A stretch of 5,167 nt of DNA from assembly GCA_965601425.1 (NCBI GenBank), contig CBFCWF010000264.1, forward strand, positions 1 to 5,167. The letters run 5' to 3'. The notes beneath the pieces were generated by a model. The model was not told the origin of the DNA. It saw only the letters and a list, made by a program, of their open reading frames with translations, and did not search any database. Position 1 is the stretch's first letter, and each line of letters starts with the position of its first letter. This DNA is from Thiosocius sp965601425. Its GTDB lineage: Bacteria > Pseudomonadota > Gammaproteobacteria > Chromatiales > Chromatiaceae. A program made the position numbers and the translations under genes. Below are positions 5,093 to 5,167 of the stretch, in pieces.

Positions 5093-5167
5093 CTAGGCTT
5101 GACGGTAGCCAAGCCGGAGCAGGATGCCCTCAAGGGTTTCGAAGTTGCCGAAGTACTGAATCGTCAA
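5093..5167 (-). CDS. 3' end of an unidentified gene, cut by the right window edge
   Basis: The minus strand is open from the edge to TAG at 5095-5093. It reads 24 residues ending in LEGILLRLGYRQA, a plausible amphipathic C-terminal helix. Codon choice is like that of its neighbours. The stop lies 33 nt before the start of the 107-aa gene, which suggests the two genes are co-transcribed. The first codon in view is TTG, so the gene may begin close to or beyond the edge. No function can be assigned. Confidence 0.5.
   Translation of the reverse strand: MTIQYFGNFETLEGILLRLGYRQA
5099..5109. repeat. Copy 2 of the 11-bp direct repeat (TTGACGGTAGC)
   Basis: Identical to 4740-4750, at a distance of 359 bp. 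Together the copies bracket the 107-aa gene. Flanking GCTAG is present in both, with two extra bases between it and the repeat in this copy. Confidence 0.3.

Overview
The window looks like chromosomal DNA from a GC-rich (by eye roughly 60% or more) proteobacterium. The signal peptidase I and the PEP-synthase-like protein both resemble gammaproteobacterial forms, but nothing fixes the genus. Genes are densely packed, and two junctions are ATGA stop/start overlaps.

Left and centre (1-4218, all minus strand). In transcription order there is a shortened PEP synthase-like protein (4218-2500), then a 97-nt gap with a short palindrome. A compact cluster follows: a small sigma-70-type factor (2399-1779), a four-helix membrane protein (1751-1353), an unrecognised soluble protein (1356-790) and signal peptidase I (793-119). 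After 74 nt comes the first codons of another gene running off the left edge (44-1).

Right (4219-5167). A KTSC-domain protein (4286-4648, plus strand) is divergent from the PEP-synthase-like gene across 67 nt that must hold both promoters. It converges on a small protein of unknown function (5059-4736, minus). Upstream of that, the last 24 codons of another minus-strand gene enter from the right edge.

How they may work together (inference). The sigma factor heads a tightly coupled unit ending in a signal peptidase. This suggests a regulator that controls its own small membrane/export module, in which the 188-aa protein may be a partner or client. The PEP-synthase-like protein keeps the phosphohistidine loop but has lost most of the PEP/pyruvate domain. 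If it is active at all, it is unlikely to be a normal PEP synthase, and a regulatory or phosphotransfer role linked to the sigma factor is the most interesting reading. No RNA gene, insertion sequence, CRISPR array or origin was seen. No gene-free stretch exceeds about 100 bases.
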